Shown here piece by piece: positions 21,929-34,615 of a stretch of DNA of 64,000 nt. Both the position numbers and the translations under genes were made by a program. Under the pieces are notes generated by a model. That model had not been told where the DNA came from, made no database searches, and saw nothing but the letters and a program-made list of their open reading frames with translations. The stretch is taken from NCBI GenBank assembly GCA_030710605.1, contig CP092872.1:98962874-99026873 (forward strand), in the 5' to 3' direction. Source of the stretch: Cordylochernes scorpioides (Eukaryota; Arthropoda; Arachnida; Pseudoscorpiones; Chernetidae). Position 1 is the stretch's first letter, and every line of letters starts with the position of its first letter.

Positions 21929-23703
21929 TGGCCCTCCCCTCAAATCCCATCTCCACCCTTCACTTACACATCAGACCGACACCGGATGTTCCTCAGCGTT
22001 ATGTAATGGTTGGAATCTTCCTGTTTTTTTTTCAGGGTTCCTAACCTATGATCCCTAGCACGTTCTGGTAATGAATTAAGAAAGTCCTTCAGAGGGGAAT
22101 TTGACAGAAAGCTTGAAATATCCTATAGATGTATCACTGCTCCGGTCACAACCGACAGATTGAGGCACAGCAGCGATGACTACACACACAATTTTCTTAG
22201 ATTTATATTCCTGGAAATAAATGTCGCACCCCCCCCAAAAAATGGAAGATAAAACCAAGTGCCATATATTAACCGCCTCCGCAAATTAGCAGACTCGGGT
22301 CGGAGGCAAAGCCACAAAACCAGCTTTGGCAAATTAAGAAGGCTCACCTGGAGACCATAGTTTTGGACTATGGCCCTCTTCAGTTCAGGATGGGCTTTGA
22401 TTTCACGAGATCCACAAGAGTTCAAATCTAATCTTTAAAATACGCCAAAAAAGTGTTTATCTAGTAATTGGACTAGGCTAATTTTAGGGCCAAAATATAG
22501 ATATGGCAGGGAGGATTATGATCTATAAAAATTAATGTCGCGCGTATAGTTTTTCATTTATTTTGACATAAGAGGCGAACTTTATTTTTAATAATCAATA
22601 TATATCCTCCCAGAGAAATTTCCATCCTCTTAGATATATTAAATTAGGCAAATTAGAGGTATCTAAGTTTCTTCATAACTTCTATTCAAGCGGCAAGTAC
22701 GTCAACAACGTCCAGCTGAGACGAAGGCCTGGAGAATGGAAGCCTCTCCTAAACTTCCACTAAGTTCAAGTAGAAATTTGTTGAGAGAAGAAGAAACGAC
22801 TGTAGTGTGGGGGCATTACTGTAATTTGAAAAAGGAATTGAAATTCAGCAAAATAGATCAAAATATCAAAGTTGGTATATATTGTGGCTCTGGAGAATAT
22901 TCAATACAACAAAGAAGGCGCCTAAAGACTTGAAGCCTGCTTGTTCTTGTGATTATAGTTTATATGCCATATATAATCGAGTCGAACAGCAGTTTGAGGG
23001 AAGTTGTGAAGCTCACGAGAAACGCAGCCAAAAGTTTCGTAATTTTTGTGCCATAGCTTATTGATAGGTTAGATCATCAATAGTTTATTTATGCTCAATA
23101 CACTAAATTCACCAAAATGTCGTTGGAATTATAAATTATTATTTTTTCGAGATGTTGATTTATTAAAGAATTAAACAAAACAGATGTCAGAACATTCATT
23201 GTTTGTATAATATTTAGTAAAATTTCATTTCTACTTTGGGTGTTTTCAGTTGGCAGACTCCTTTTGACCTAGATGTTTGTACTTTCTGTGTAAGGCCGGT
23301 GCAAGAGTTGAATAAATTGGGCGCTGCTGTGGCCTTTGTCAATGTCTCGGCCCGAAGAAGCCTAAATCACTCTGTACAGAGGATGCTTGTACATCTCCTT
23401 ACGTATCAAAATCAAATTAATATATTACCTAATCAGAATATTTTGTCATTTTTTTCTATCTTCACTGAGTATAACTTTTCTTTTCACTCTCAGAAATTCT
23501 CTAATTTATTCTTTTTCATCAGAATATTTTACAATAGTGACTGGATGGAAAAGTCAATGTTGATAATAAAAACAACGTTGATGAATTCCATGTCCTAAAG
23601 AGGATCAATCAGAGTTAACAAGTTCGACCTCGTAAAGTAGGATTGAGCGACCTACAACATGGGAGGCTGACAGGTGTCCTTGTCCACGGTCCTAGCCTTG
23701 CCT

Positions 23704-24217
23704 GCAGTCCCCAGTACGATATAAGATGTTCCCTGTAGTCCCCAGTACGAAATCAGAGATTTCTTGCAATCCCCAGTACGATATCAGAGGTTGCTGCAAT
23801 TCCCATTACGATATTAGAGGTTCCCTGCAATTCTCAGTACGATATCAGAGGTTCCCTGCAATTCTCAGTACGATATCAGAGGTTCCCTGCAATTCCAAGT
23901 ACGATATCAGAGGTTCCCTGTAATTTCCAGTACGATATCAGAGGTTCCCTGCAATTCCCAGTACAATATCAGAGGTTCCCTGCAATTCCCAGTACGATAT
24001 CAGAGGTTTCCTGCAATTTCCAGTACGAAATCTGAGATATCCTGCAGTCCCCAGTACGAAATCAGAGATTTCTTGCAGTCCTAGTACGAAATCAGATGTT
24101 TCCTACAGTTCTCTGTACGAAATTAGATGTTTCCTACAGTTCTCTGTACGAAATAAAGGTTACCTGCAGCGACCAGTATGTAATCAGATGCTTCCTGCAT
24201 TTCCCAGTAAGAATCGG
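23704..24217. repeat. 31-bp minisatellite, unit 3
   Basis: About 16 copies, the longest homogeneous run of the five arrays (23780-24010, TACGATATCAGAGGTTCCCT). The distal diverged copies seen in units 1, 2, 4 and 5 are deleted. Confidence 0.87.
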
Positions 24218-26043
24218 AGTTGATTTATTTCTTAGCTCCACGTTTACACTTATTTCTATGAATAGAATTCTCTCTCTCATCTGAGTAATTGCGGCCATTT
24301 GTGGTGAACTAGAGAACAAATAATGTTTATATTAATGATTCTCCAAGTTTCATAAAAATATATATTTTTTAAACTCAACCAGAATATTCTTGCGGCATCT
24401 ATTCTTACTTTAGTAAGTAAGTAATTTATGACTCTAAGTAGAAAACAGGGAATTGTTTAGATTTGCCAACACGGCCGAGATCAGTTGAGGCGACCACTTC
24501 CTCCACGCCCAGACTGGTGGCCGCCGCAGACTTTACCAAATCTCTGGGGAACAAAGAGGGATTTATCTGAATTATCCTAATTTTTTTTGGAAAAAAAATT
24601 GAAGAAAAAATCGTTTCTATCCTTTAATCTGATTTTTTTTAACAAAAAGATGCTAATTATTAAATATTTAATTCAACTTATCTATATTCACAAAATTTTT
24701 AAATTCCTCAAGAAAAGATTGACGGCATCTATTTTAGTCAGGGAATTTTGATTGTTTAATTTGGTAAAACCTTTAACTAAACTATTAAAAATAAACTTGT
24801 TTTGACACTCCGAGTGAAAGCTATATTAACATTCACTCTGAATATATTTATCCTCTGATTCTGAATATACCCAATGGGCAATAAAAACATTATTGGGAGT
24901 TTTTGACTAATTATACAATATTTATCAGAGACCAACATCTGATGATAGACTGCCATCTACCGAGATAAAAAGAAACTAAATTTGAGTTTCGTATATTCAA
25001 AAATATATATTTTATAATATTCTATTAATAAAACAGTTTGAAAACGTGAATTAATTTCATGCGTACACAAAGTTTACTATTGATACTTTTTTTTAAATGT
25101 TTTACAGCGTTTTTAAAGAGTAGATCTTAAAAGTGGTTAGCTATTATCAAAAGAAAAACAAAATCGTAAGGTGTGTGTGAATAGTTTCTTGCCGGCCTTT
25201 TTTATACTCCGGTTGAAGGGCAGAAATGTGCGCGAGAGCTCGTGTAAAAAATCCTACAATAAACTGTTCACCTTTCCATTTTGTTCTTCTTCTGACAATA
25301 CATTGCTCCAGATGGTTATTCAACTTATAATGTGGTTGGATAATTTATTCGCCACATCAAGATAGATCGTTACGACAAATGGTAGATACCAATTTCCCAT
25401 TGATGAGCTAGGACCTCCCATTAATTTATCATTGCAATAAGGGAGTATAAAATTGTTTTATTAAAATAAAAAAATCAAACGCGTCTAAAAAATAGTGTCA
25501 ATTTCTGCTAACAGATGGCGCGCTAATGAATGCATGCGCGCGCACACACAACATACTTTCTGATAAAAAAAAACAATAATTATAGAATTCAATTGTAATA
25601 AAGGAGAACCACTGGCTCAAACGCCACTAACCTTCCAGTCTTCCAGTGTAATGAATACATCAATAAATTGTAAGAGTCAAAGGCCTTCAAGGAAACCTAC
25701 TACTGTGGTAAAATGTTGAGCTTAAAAGAATCTAAATTTGAAAAAAAAACGTATGGTAATGAAGGATCGGACATTTACCCGAAAAAAGAAGCTACTTTCA
25801 TAAAGTTGGCTTCCTTAGTAGCTTCTCTGATCATCCTGGAGGATTGGCGTTCTGGGTTCAGCTATCTGGCTGAAGGACTTGAACGACCTTCACTTGATAT
25901 GTTCACTTGATGGTTTAAACCTAATATCTTTTCTGTTGTTTTTCGGATGAATTCGTGAGTTGATACAGGTGTATTCATATTGTATCTGTATATGAGAAAC
26001 TTAGATTCATATTGTATTTTTATATGAGAAACTTAGATTCATA

Positions 26044-26273
26044 TTTAGTATGAAGTAAGGAATGAAGAGTAGCTTCTTATATAGACATTTTATTCACGCT
26101 AGCTTTCGAACCTATGAGGTTCTTCAACGGGCTTGGGTAGCTTTTTACACTAAACTACACTCGTTAGTGTAAAAGGCTACCCAAGCCCGTTGAAGAACCT
26201 CATTGTTTCGAAAGCTAGCGTGAATAAAATGTCTATATAAGAAGCTACTCTTCATTCCTTACTTCATACTAAA
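26044..26273. mobile_element. Foldback (long palindrome) element
   Basis: Two arms of about 110 bp, TTTAGTATGAAGTAAGG to the centre and back to CCTTACTTCATACTAAA, with only a few mismatches and a loop of under 15 nt near 26155-26162. TA flanks both ends (TA-GTATGAAG ... CTTCATAC-TA), which would fit a mariner-type target, but the flank is not proven by an empty site. No coding. Found only in unit 3. Confidence 0.75.
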
Positions 26274-26544
26274 TTGTTCATGATAAGAGTTATTTATTAA
26301 AAAACTTAGATTCATATTGTATCTGTTTTTAAAATACTTGAAGCTGGATTAGAAATCTGAGTTGTTGATCCACGCAGTGTGTTGGCTTAACTGAGTACAT
26401 CTGTGAAAAATCGCAATTTTCAATTAATTTCATTTCTGAGACTTTATATACATTTTTATCAAATTTCAAAACTATTTTAAAAGCGTAAGATTCTTTTTGA
26501 TATTAAACAATTTCTACTGCCCTTACTGCAATGGAAAAATTATT

Positions 26545-26592
26545 GAGAGGGCCTGACTCATCAGTTGTGAACCCTCCCAGTGGTTTCGCCAA
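26545..26592 (-). other. Hammerhead-like pseudoknot motif, copy 3
   Basis: Minus strand: TTGGC, GAAA, GGGAGGG, CTGATGA, GTCAG, CCCTCTC. Both helices are weakened here by single changes (wobble or mismatch), so this is the least well-paired copy with an intact core. Confidence 0.45.
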
Positions 26593-26946
26593 TTTAATCT
26601 ACCATACTGCTGTTATATTGCATTTTTGGAACTTCCTTTTATAGTGATACTGTTGATAGACTCTTTGAATGGGTATTTTAGAAGAACTATGGACATAAGC
26701 TTTGAGGACAGCAGAATTACATACATTTATAAATATAAAATATGCTTCGAGCAATCGCTCTTCCGCAAATATCAAATTGTTTCTTTTATTAGAACATATA
26801 TAATATGATGCACTATATTTATATATGCTGTCCTCAAAGATTATGTCCATAGTTCTTCTAAAATACCCATTCAAAGAGTCTATCAACAGTATCACTATAA
26901 AAGGAGGTTCCAAAAATGCAATATAACAGCGGTATGGTAGATTAAA

Positions 26947-26994
26947 CTGGCGAAACCGCTGAGAGGGTTCACAACTGATGAGCCAGGCCCTCTC
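26947..26994 (+). other. Hammerhead-like pseudoknot motif, copy 4
   Basis: Plus strand: CTGGC, GAAA, GAGAGGG, CTGATGA, GCCAG, CCCTCTC. Second helix is GAGAGGG/CCCTCTC, against GGGAGGG/CCCTCCC in copies 1 and 2, a compensated A-T for G-C change. Confidence 0.5.
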
Positions 26995-28828
26995 ATTAAT
27001 TTTTCCATTGCAGTAAGGGCAGTAGAAATTGTTTAATATCAAAAAGAATCTTACGCTTTTAAAATAGTTCTGAAATTTGATAACATATGGCGCGCTAGTG
27101 CATCATATTATACATTTTTATAAAGTTTTTTTAAAGATATATAAAATATGTAAAGTAATGAAGGAAATAACTGGCTATGTGTGTTCGTGTTAAGAATAGA
27201 GAAGTTCCCATTTCGAGAAAATGCTACTTTCCCTTTCTCAGAGAGCAATACTATTCAGACCAATATGTTTTAAAATCTTTTATTTAACTTTCTTCCACAT
27301 GTCTGTCTGTGCACAAATCTTGTAATCAATTTTTAATAGATTTCTAGAGCTCGTAGGAATCTGAAATTTGATGCACCTTTCAGAACCAGGTGACAATGCA
27401 AGTTGACAAATATTCAGACTTCTGGGTCGTCAGGGCGACCGGGAATGGACAAATTTCCAAATTGCCTTTCAAATTTTGTAAATTAATTTTAATATGTTCT
27501 TCGAGACCACATAGAAGTATGAAATTTTGAACATTCGCTCAGTTCAATTAACGATGCAAATGTACAAACTTTCAGACCTCTGGGTGGCCAGGGTACCGGT
27601 AATGAACCAATTTCGATATTTCTTTTTAAATTTTATGTGTGGCACGAAGTCAAGTCGGAAACTGTTGGTAGTTGCGAATTGATATTTTCAGCGATTGTTC
27701 AAAACCTCAAACGAGCTATAAATCCGAATATTCAAGTTCCAATGTAAAACCTTTTTGATATTACAAGCAAAAAGCTGCCAAAAGTCAATAAATATATCAA
27801 TGTACCTGTTATAATTCAGTAAATTGATTACAATATCATCAGGCATATATTTATATTGATTATAAATGTATATATCAACTCGAGGGTTTCTGGTGGAGTT
27901 GGAGAGCTGGATTTGAACATTTTTCGATAACTTTTGTCTTCCTGCTTTTGATTCTTTAGATTGGCTTAAGAAATATTTTGCTCGCCTGGTAAACTCAGAA
28001 TTCTTTCATTGTTCGAAATGATAATCTCTTGCATCAATTCATTTGATAGAAAAACATCAGGAAAGAGAAAATATTCATAAAATTATTTAATTAACTCGAG
28101 CTTCCAAGTCTTTGAGCCCTTCTGCTACAGTGATAAGGTTAACTCTAGCGCCTTGAAGACAAAAATCTACACATATCAAATGTGTACAATTTACCAAACT
28201 GAGATTAGGCATAGAGACATAATAAATCTCTATATCTCTATAGTTATATTATGTTATCTCTATGTTTAACCTTAGTTATGTAATTTGTGTATTTGGTATA
28301 TATAGATTTTATTTCTTTGAGGAAGCGTTAAGTTAACATTACTTCTGTAGGAGGACTCCAAGGACCGAAAGCTTGAGTGAAATGAACAATAAGAAACGTT
28401 CTCCCCAGATATTTTTTCTCAAAATTTCAAAATTTATGAAAATTTAACGTGAATCCCTCCCCAAAAAGAATATTCCTGAATTGAAAATATATTTTCAAAT
28501 TGTTTCATTTTATGTACTAATTCTTGCTTCTCGTCGTTTTAACTTTGATTGTGGAATAAGGGTACATCATTCCCATGTTAGGTCATGCAGATGTAGGAAT
28601 GCCATATTCTCCAGGATGTCCACCAAGGGAAGCTATTTGAAGCTATGGGTCATGGATATTTTACAGCACAGTTTGGTTTTAAAATATTTTATTGAAAGCT
28701 TAAATACAGCATCTCTGATCACTGAATCATTTAATGTACGAAAATGTACATACTATTGTACCAAATATGAAATTATGGTTTACAAGAAATAGGCACATAA
28801 AAGAAAAATGCCAAAAATGTCGGAAAAT

Positions 28829-30311
28829 TTAGAAGAAATGATAATAAGCTGGGGCAGCGGAGAGGGAGTAGCCCTTGGACAGAGGGCCGTGGTAGGTGAC
28901 GGCAGGGGCCACTGCGAAGCCGGGGGCAGCTACATGGGCCACTGGGAAAGCGGACACAACTGGGGCCGCGGGAAGGGCGTGGGCGACGTGGAAGGCGGGG
29001 GCAACGGGGAGAGGGGCGACCACTGGGGCAGCAGGGACCACCACAGCAGGAGCCTTGTTGATGGTCACTGCAGCCGGGTCCTTGGGCTCCACTCCGGGCT
29101 CGTTGGTCTGGATGTCGGCGCGGAAACCGAGGGCATCAGCCACGTAGTTGACGGTGCGGTAGCGACCGTCGGCGTCCCTGAGTCCGTAGGAGCCCACCTT
29201 GACGCCCGGAGACCCCGACTCCCTGCGGAAGGTACCTCCCGTGGCGTGACCCTCGTCGTAGCCGAAGGCGTAGTTGCCCAAGTTGTCCTGGCTGCGGTAC
29301 TGGGAGCTAGCTCCAACCCCGTACACCAGGGGCACGGCCCGGCTGACGGCGAAGAGAGAGAACAGAGCAATAAGAACCTGCTACATCGCAACAATATTTT
29401 TAAAGCAAATCGTAAATTGTTTTTATCTTAGAAGTGCATATTCTCATTCTGATATTAATAATATATCAAGCACACACAGTGAACAAAGTTGAGTTGGTTC
29501 GTCCTATAATTTCTGCACTTGTCCATTACTTGGACTCTACCTCAAAGATTGGCAAAATTACAATTATACAGGAAGATACTAAATTCATTTTTTTTTTCTT
29601 AATCTCGTCAATTTATAGATTCATTCAATGAACTCTTGCAGACTTTGAGAATAGATTATTAAATAAACTTATTGAGGAGAACGTGATTCTCTCTCTTTCT
29701 CACATTAATCATTTTTAGTCATAAAAATGTTTGGTAAAACATACAGGTCATAAGTACTAGACATTTGTCATAAATCTATTGTTTCATTTCTCTTATCGTC
29801 TTCATTAAAATAATATTCTCTACCAAGTTTTTAACCTTTCGCATAATTGAAGTTTATACTTGAAATTGTAGGATGGATGGGGATGAAATGGAAAATGAAG
29901 TTCAATATTTGAATTATTAATATAAATACACTGTCTCGTACAAACACATTCTAAAAATATATTCTTTTAACTCTAATACTCAAACTAATAACAAAGTATA
30001 GCTGAAGCATTATATTTCTAGAACAACATCGAATTTTAGATATTGCTTGTTGTTCTGGTTATATTCGACCGAGGCCATCAAAGTTGGGCGGGAAAACGAT
30101 ATTTATGAACTCTAATATTATTTTAAGGAATATTTCAAAAGATTCTTTGCTATAACACAGATGTCACTCTGAAATATCTTTACTCACGAAGGTTTAGGTC
30201 GTTTAAACGTTAAAGGAATAGTTCTGTAGTCGAGAGTAAGAGAGAAGACAGTTTGCTGCACTGTGTGAAGTCTGAGTGCTGGAAGATGTCGGCAGGAGAA
30301 CTTACCTTCAT
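28829..30311 (-). CDS. Cuticle protein, RR-type, array gene 4 (type B, 5-residue deletion)
   Basis: Predicted 184 aa. Exon 1 coding 30306-30311 (ATG AAG), intron 29378-30305 (928 bp), exon 2 28829-29377. The acceptor reads GTAGCAG before GTTCTT; a TAG upstream of it lies in the intron and does not harm the gene. Signal peptide and RR core are intact. A 15-bp in-frame deletion removes five residues near the C terminus (KGYS then LSAAPAYYHFF, where gene 5 has YTHHT between). Other private changes: APAFHVAHALPAAP. Type-B marks present. Polyadenylation signal at 28688-28693 (minus). Confidence 0.9.
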
Positions 30312-30344
30312 GGCGAGGACAGAGAGGGTGAGAACACGGCCGAC

Positions 30345-30371
30345 ATTTATAGCGGGACTGTCACAAGGTCG
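30345..30371 (-). promoter_or_regulatory. Core promoter of array gene 4
   Basis: TATAAAT (minus) at 30345-30351 and CAAGGTCG at 30364-30371; identical arrangement to the other units. Confidence 0.7.
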
Positions 30372-32155
30372 TGGCCCTCCCCTCAAATCCCATCTCCACC
30401 CTTCACTTATACATCAGACCGACACCGGGTGTTGCTCAGCATTACGTAATGGTTGGAATCTTCCTGTTTTCTTCAGGGTTCCTAACCTATGATCCCTAGC
30501 ACGTTCTGGTAATGAATTAAGAATGTCCTTTAGAGGGGAAGTTGACAGAAATCTTGTAATATTCCAGAGATTTATCACTGCTCCGGTCACAACCGACAGA
30601 TTGAGGCATAGCAGCGATGACTACAATTTTATTAGATTTATATTCCTTGAAATAAATGTCGCACATCCCCCCCCTCCCCCCAAAAAAAAACAGAAGATAA
30701 AACTAAGTGCCATATATTAATCGCATCCGCAAACTAGCGGACTCGAGTCGGAGGCAAAGCCACAAAACTAGCTTTGGCAAATTGAGAAGGCTCACCCGGA
30801 GACCATAGTTTTGGACTATGGCCCTCTTCAGTTCAGGATGGGCTTTGATTTCACGAGATCCACAAAGGATCAAATGCAATCTTTAGAATTCTCAAAAAAG
30901 GTGTTTATCTGGTAATTTGACTAGGCTTAATTCTAGGGTCAAAATATAGATATTGCAGGGAGGATTATGATCTATCAAATTTATGTCGCGCTAATATATT
31001 TTCGTTTATTTTGACACAAGAAGCGAACTTCATTTTTATTAATCAATATATATCCTCCCAGAGAAATTTCCATCCTCGTAGATTTATTAAATTAGGTAAA
31101 TTATACGTATCTAAGTTCCTTCATAATTTCTATTCAAGCGGCAAGTACGTCAACAACGTCCAGCTGAGACGAAGGCCTGGAGAACCGAAGCCTCTTCTAA
31201 GTAAAAGTTTGTTAAGAGAATGAGAAACTACTGTAGTGTGAGAGCATTACTGTAATTTGGAAAAGGAATTGAAATTCGGCAAAATATATCAAAATATCAA
31301 AATTGATATATTTATATTGTGGCTCTGGAGAATATTTGATAGAACAAAGAAGGCGCTTAAATACTTAAAGCCAGCTTGTTCTTGTGATTATAGTTTATAC
31401 CCAATATACCGTATAATCGAGTCGTACAGTAGTTTGAGGGAAGTTGTGAGGCTCATGTATAAATATTTACCCCATAGTTTTGCAATTTTTGTGCCATAGC
31501 TCATTGAAATTATAGGTTAGATCATCAATAGTTTAGTTATGCTCAATCTTGAAAAGGATATTCACCAAAATGTCGATGAAATTATAAATTATTATCTGTC
31601 CGAGATATCAATTTATTAAAGAATTAAACAAAACAGAGGTCAGAACATTCATTTTTGTATGATTTTCATAAAAAATTTAATTTCTACTTTGGGTGTTTTC
31701 AGTTGGCAGACTCCTTTTGACCTAGATGTTTGGACTTTCTGTGTAAGGCTGGTGCAAGAGTTGAATAAATTCACGCTGCTGTGGCCTTTGTCAATGTCTC
31801 GGCCCGAAGAAGCCTAAATCACTCTGTACAGAGGATGCTTGTACATCTCCTTACATATCAAAAACAAATTAATAAATTATCTAATCAGAATATTTTGTCA
31901 TTTTTTTCTATCTTCACTGAGTATAACTTCTCTTTCACTCTCAGAATTTCTATAATTTATTATTTTTCATCAGAATATTTTACAATAGTGACTGGATGGA
32001 AAAGTCAATGCTGATAATGAAAACTACGTTGATGAATTCCACGTCCTAAAGAGGATCAATCAGAGTTAACAAATTTGACCTCGTGAAGAAGGATTGAGCG
32101 CCCTACAACATGGGAGCCTGACAGGTGTCCTTGTCCACGGTCCTAGCCTTGCCTG

Positions 32156-32573
32156 CAGTCCCCAGTACGATATAAGATGTTCCCTGTAGTCCCCAGTACG
32201 AAATCAGAGATTTCTTGCAATCCCCAGTAAGATATCAGAGGTTCCCTGCAATCCCCAGTACGATATCAGAAGTTCCCTGGCAGTCCCTAGCACGAAATCG
32301 AATATCCTTACTACCCCAGTACGAAATCTGAGATATCCTGCCGTCCCCAGTACGAAATCAGATATTTCTTGCAGTCCTAGTACCAAATCAGATGTTTCCT
32401 AGAGTTCCCTGTACGAAATAAAGGTTCCCTGCAGCGACCATTATGTAATCAGATGCTTCCTGCATTTCCCAGTACGAATCGGAGGTTCCCTGTAGTCCCC
32501 AAGTACAAATCAGAAGTTCCCTGCAGTTCTCTAGTATAAATCTGAGGTTCTCTCTACAGTCCCAGTACAAGAT
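32156..32573. repeat. 31-bp minisatellite, unit 4
   Basis: About 13 diverged copies without the homogeneous central run of units 2 and 3. Confidence 0.85.
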
Positions 32574-33289
32574 ATGACAGACTCGTTCGCACTACAACAT
32601 AATTATGAAGGAAATAAAACCCCAACAAGTTGACCAATTGGTGCTCTGGAATTCAGCCTGTGAAAGAAGAGTCGATTTATTTCTTAGCTTCACGTTTACA
32701 CTTATTTCTATGAACCAAATTCGCATCTAGGTAATTGCGGCCATTTGTGGTGAACTAAGTACAAATAATGTTTATCTTAATGATTCTATCAGTTTCATAA
32801 AAATATTTTATTTTAAACTCAACCAGAATATTCTTGCGGTATCTATTCTTACTTTAGTGAGTAAGTAATTTATGGCACTAAGTGGAAAACAGGGAATTGT
32901 TTAGATTTGAAACATCGTCCAAGATTTGCCAACACGGTCGAGATCAGCTGAGGCGACCACTTCCTCCACACCCAGACTGGTGGCCGCCGCAGACTTTCCT
33001 AAATCTCTGGGGAACAAAGAGGGATTTATCTGAATTACCCTATATTTTTTTGGGAAAAAAATTGAAGAAAAAAATCGTTTCTATCCTTTAATCTGATTTT
33101 TTTAAAACAAAAAGATGCCAATTATTAAATATTTAATTAAACTTATCTATATTCACAATTTTTTTTAATTCCTCAGGAAAAGATTGTCGACATCTATTTT
33201 AGTCAGGGAACTTTTGATTGTTTAAATTAGTAAAACTTTCAACTAAACTCTTATAAATATACTTGTTTTGACACTGCGAGTGAAAACTA

Positions 33290-34615
33290 CGAGGGTTGTC
33301 CGTTAAATAAGTTCCACAGAGGTTTTTCATACAGAAAAACATGTTTATTTGCCCTGAACTATACATTTTCGAAAATATCAAACTTTTTCATTTTCTACAT
33401 ATTTCCTGTTTCGTTCGATTCTTTTTTTGCATTCGGGACACCCACTTATGCAACCCAGAGTCAAATAACTCTGCCGCCTGGCCGCGTAGAAAGCCTAAAA
33501 CCGCTTCTTCCAACTTGTCATCGTCCTGGAATTGGGTTCCACCCAGGTTTTTCTTCAACTCGGGGAAGAGATGAAAGTCACTAGGAACTACGTCCGGGCT
33601 GTAAGGTGGGTGTGACACCAATTCCCATCCAAATCTTCGATGAGGGCGGTGGTTTGACCTGCGGTGTGCGGCCGAGCGTTCTCGTGGTGAAAACGCACCC
33701 CTTTGGTTAACATCCCTCTCCTCTTGTTCTGACTCGTGCGTCGAAGTTGTTTTAAGGTCTCACAGTACCGGGCGGAATTGATTATTGTACCCCGACGCAT
33801 AAAGTCGCACAACAATAGGCCCTTTCGGTCCCAAAAGACAGTCGCCATAAGTTTCCCGGCAGAAAGCGTTTGTTTAAACTTTAGAGGTTTTGGTGAAGAA
33901 GTGTGCTTCCACTGCTTGAATTGCTCCTTTGTCTCCCGTGTGGTGTAGTGTACCCAGGTATCATCACCAGTAACGATCGAATTCAAGAATTCCTCTCCGT
34001 TAAGTTCCGTGGCAATCGAGAAATTTCTGGGCCGCTTCAACCCGCTGCCGTTTATGGTCTTCAGTCAGCCTTTTCGGAACCCATCTTGCGCAGACCTTTG
34101 AATACCCTAAATGTTCACGCAAAATATTGTCGATGGTGGTTTTACTGACATCAGGAACGAAACCGCAGAGCTTCCGCACAGTAATCCGCCGATCTTCAAG
34201 CATTGCCGTTTCGACTTTGGCAATGGTTTCGTTCGAAACCGATGGCCGTCCAGCATGCGGTTCATCGTGGACGTCTGTTCGGCCGTTTTTAAATTCTCTG
34301 ACCCATCTTCGCACCATCCCGGAACTCATACACCCTTCTTCATACACTTGACAGAGTTCAGTATGAATGTCCTTGGCCGAATTCTTCTTTGCGGCCAAAA
34401 AGCGAATTACTGACAGTAATTCGCAGCTGGCGGGAGACACGACGGGAAGCTCCATCACTAACGGCTGCCCAGCCAAGACTAAGCTTACCAGCGACGTGGC
34501 CTTGGTGGGAAATTGGAGTGGGGAGAACAAGCTACGAGCCCGTGCAGTCGGCTCGCGTCTAAAAGCGATCCTCATGACAGTGGTGCCCCGTGAAACTTTT
34601 TACGGGCAACCCTCA
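33290..34615 (-). mobile_element. mariner transposon, decayed
   Basis: 1326 bp with imperfect terminal inverted repeats of about 30 bp (CGAGGGTTGTCCGTTAAATA at the left; TGAGGGTTGCCCGTAAAAAG read inward from the right), flanked by TA at 33288-33289 and 34616-34617. Unit 3 keeps the uninterrupted TATATTAACATTC site. The transposase lies on the minus strand in three frame-shifted pieces. It is GC-richer than its surroundings, consistent with later arrival than the AT-rich spacer. Confidence 0.92.
33388..34455 (-). pseudogene. mariner transposase, two frameshifts
   Basis: About 355 aa if frames are followed, the usual mariner size, counting from ATG at 34455; an upstream in-frame ATG at 34575 would make it too long. 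N-terminal helix-turn-helix part (MVRRWVREFKNGRTDVHDEP, then GRPS) in one frame to about 34010. The catalytic part follows in another frame: first Asp in IVTGDDTWVHY, second position in HHENARPHTA. The first frame resumes for HPPYSPDVVPSDFHLF. Breaks lie in 34000-34040 and 33588-33621. The second catalytic residue reads Glu (HENARPH) where mariners normally have Asp (HDNARPH). Cut-and-paste at TA; dead here. Confidence 0.88.

Larger units (their letters stand above)
26460..27108. mobile_element. Inverted-repeat element with 13-bp target duplication, copy in unit 3
   Basis: 649 bp flanked by TATACATTTTTAT on both sides (26447-26459 and 27109-27121); unit 1 has the uninterrupted site. Arms of about 250 bp (26460-26710 and 26825-27085, opposite orientation) surround a spacer with CTTCGAGCAATCGCTCTTCC. 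Each arm has a TATA-like ACTATAAAAGG and one hammerhead-like motif about 50-60 nt further on. No open reading frame of note. The 13-bp duplication and lack of transposase point to a retro-type mechanism; a non-autonomous Penelope-like element is one hypothesis. Confidence 0.75.
19764..28216. repeat. Tandem unit 3 (type A)
   Basis: Contains gene 3, promoter, all ORF-like blocks, minisatellite 23704-24217, remnant repeat 25375-25545, foldback element 26044-26273, inverted-repeat element 26460-27108 and a long spacer block. A deletion removed the distal minisatellite (joined at 24217) and most of the 3' ORF-like block (near 25890). No other gene-like content. Confidence 0.9.

Noticed and set aside
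28829..29335. Array gene 4 as a truncated pseudogene starting inside the exon
   Set aside because: The upstream TAG is in the intron. Acceptor, micro-exon and TATA box are all intact, so the gene is complete.
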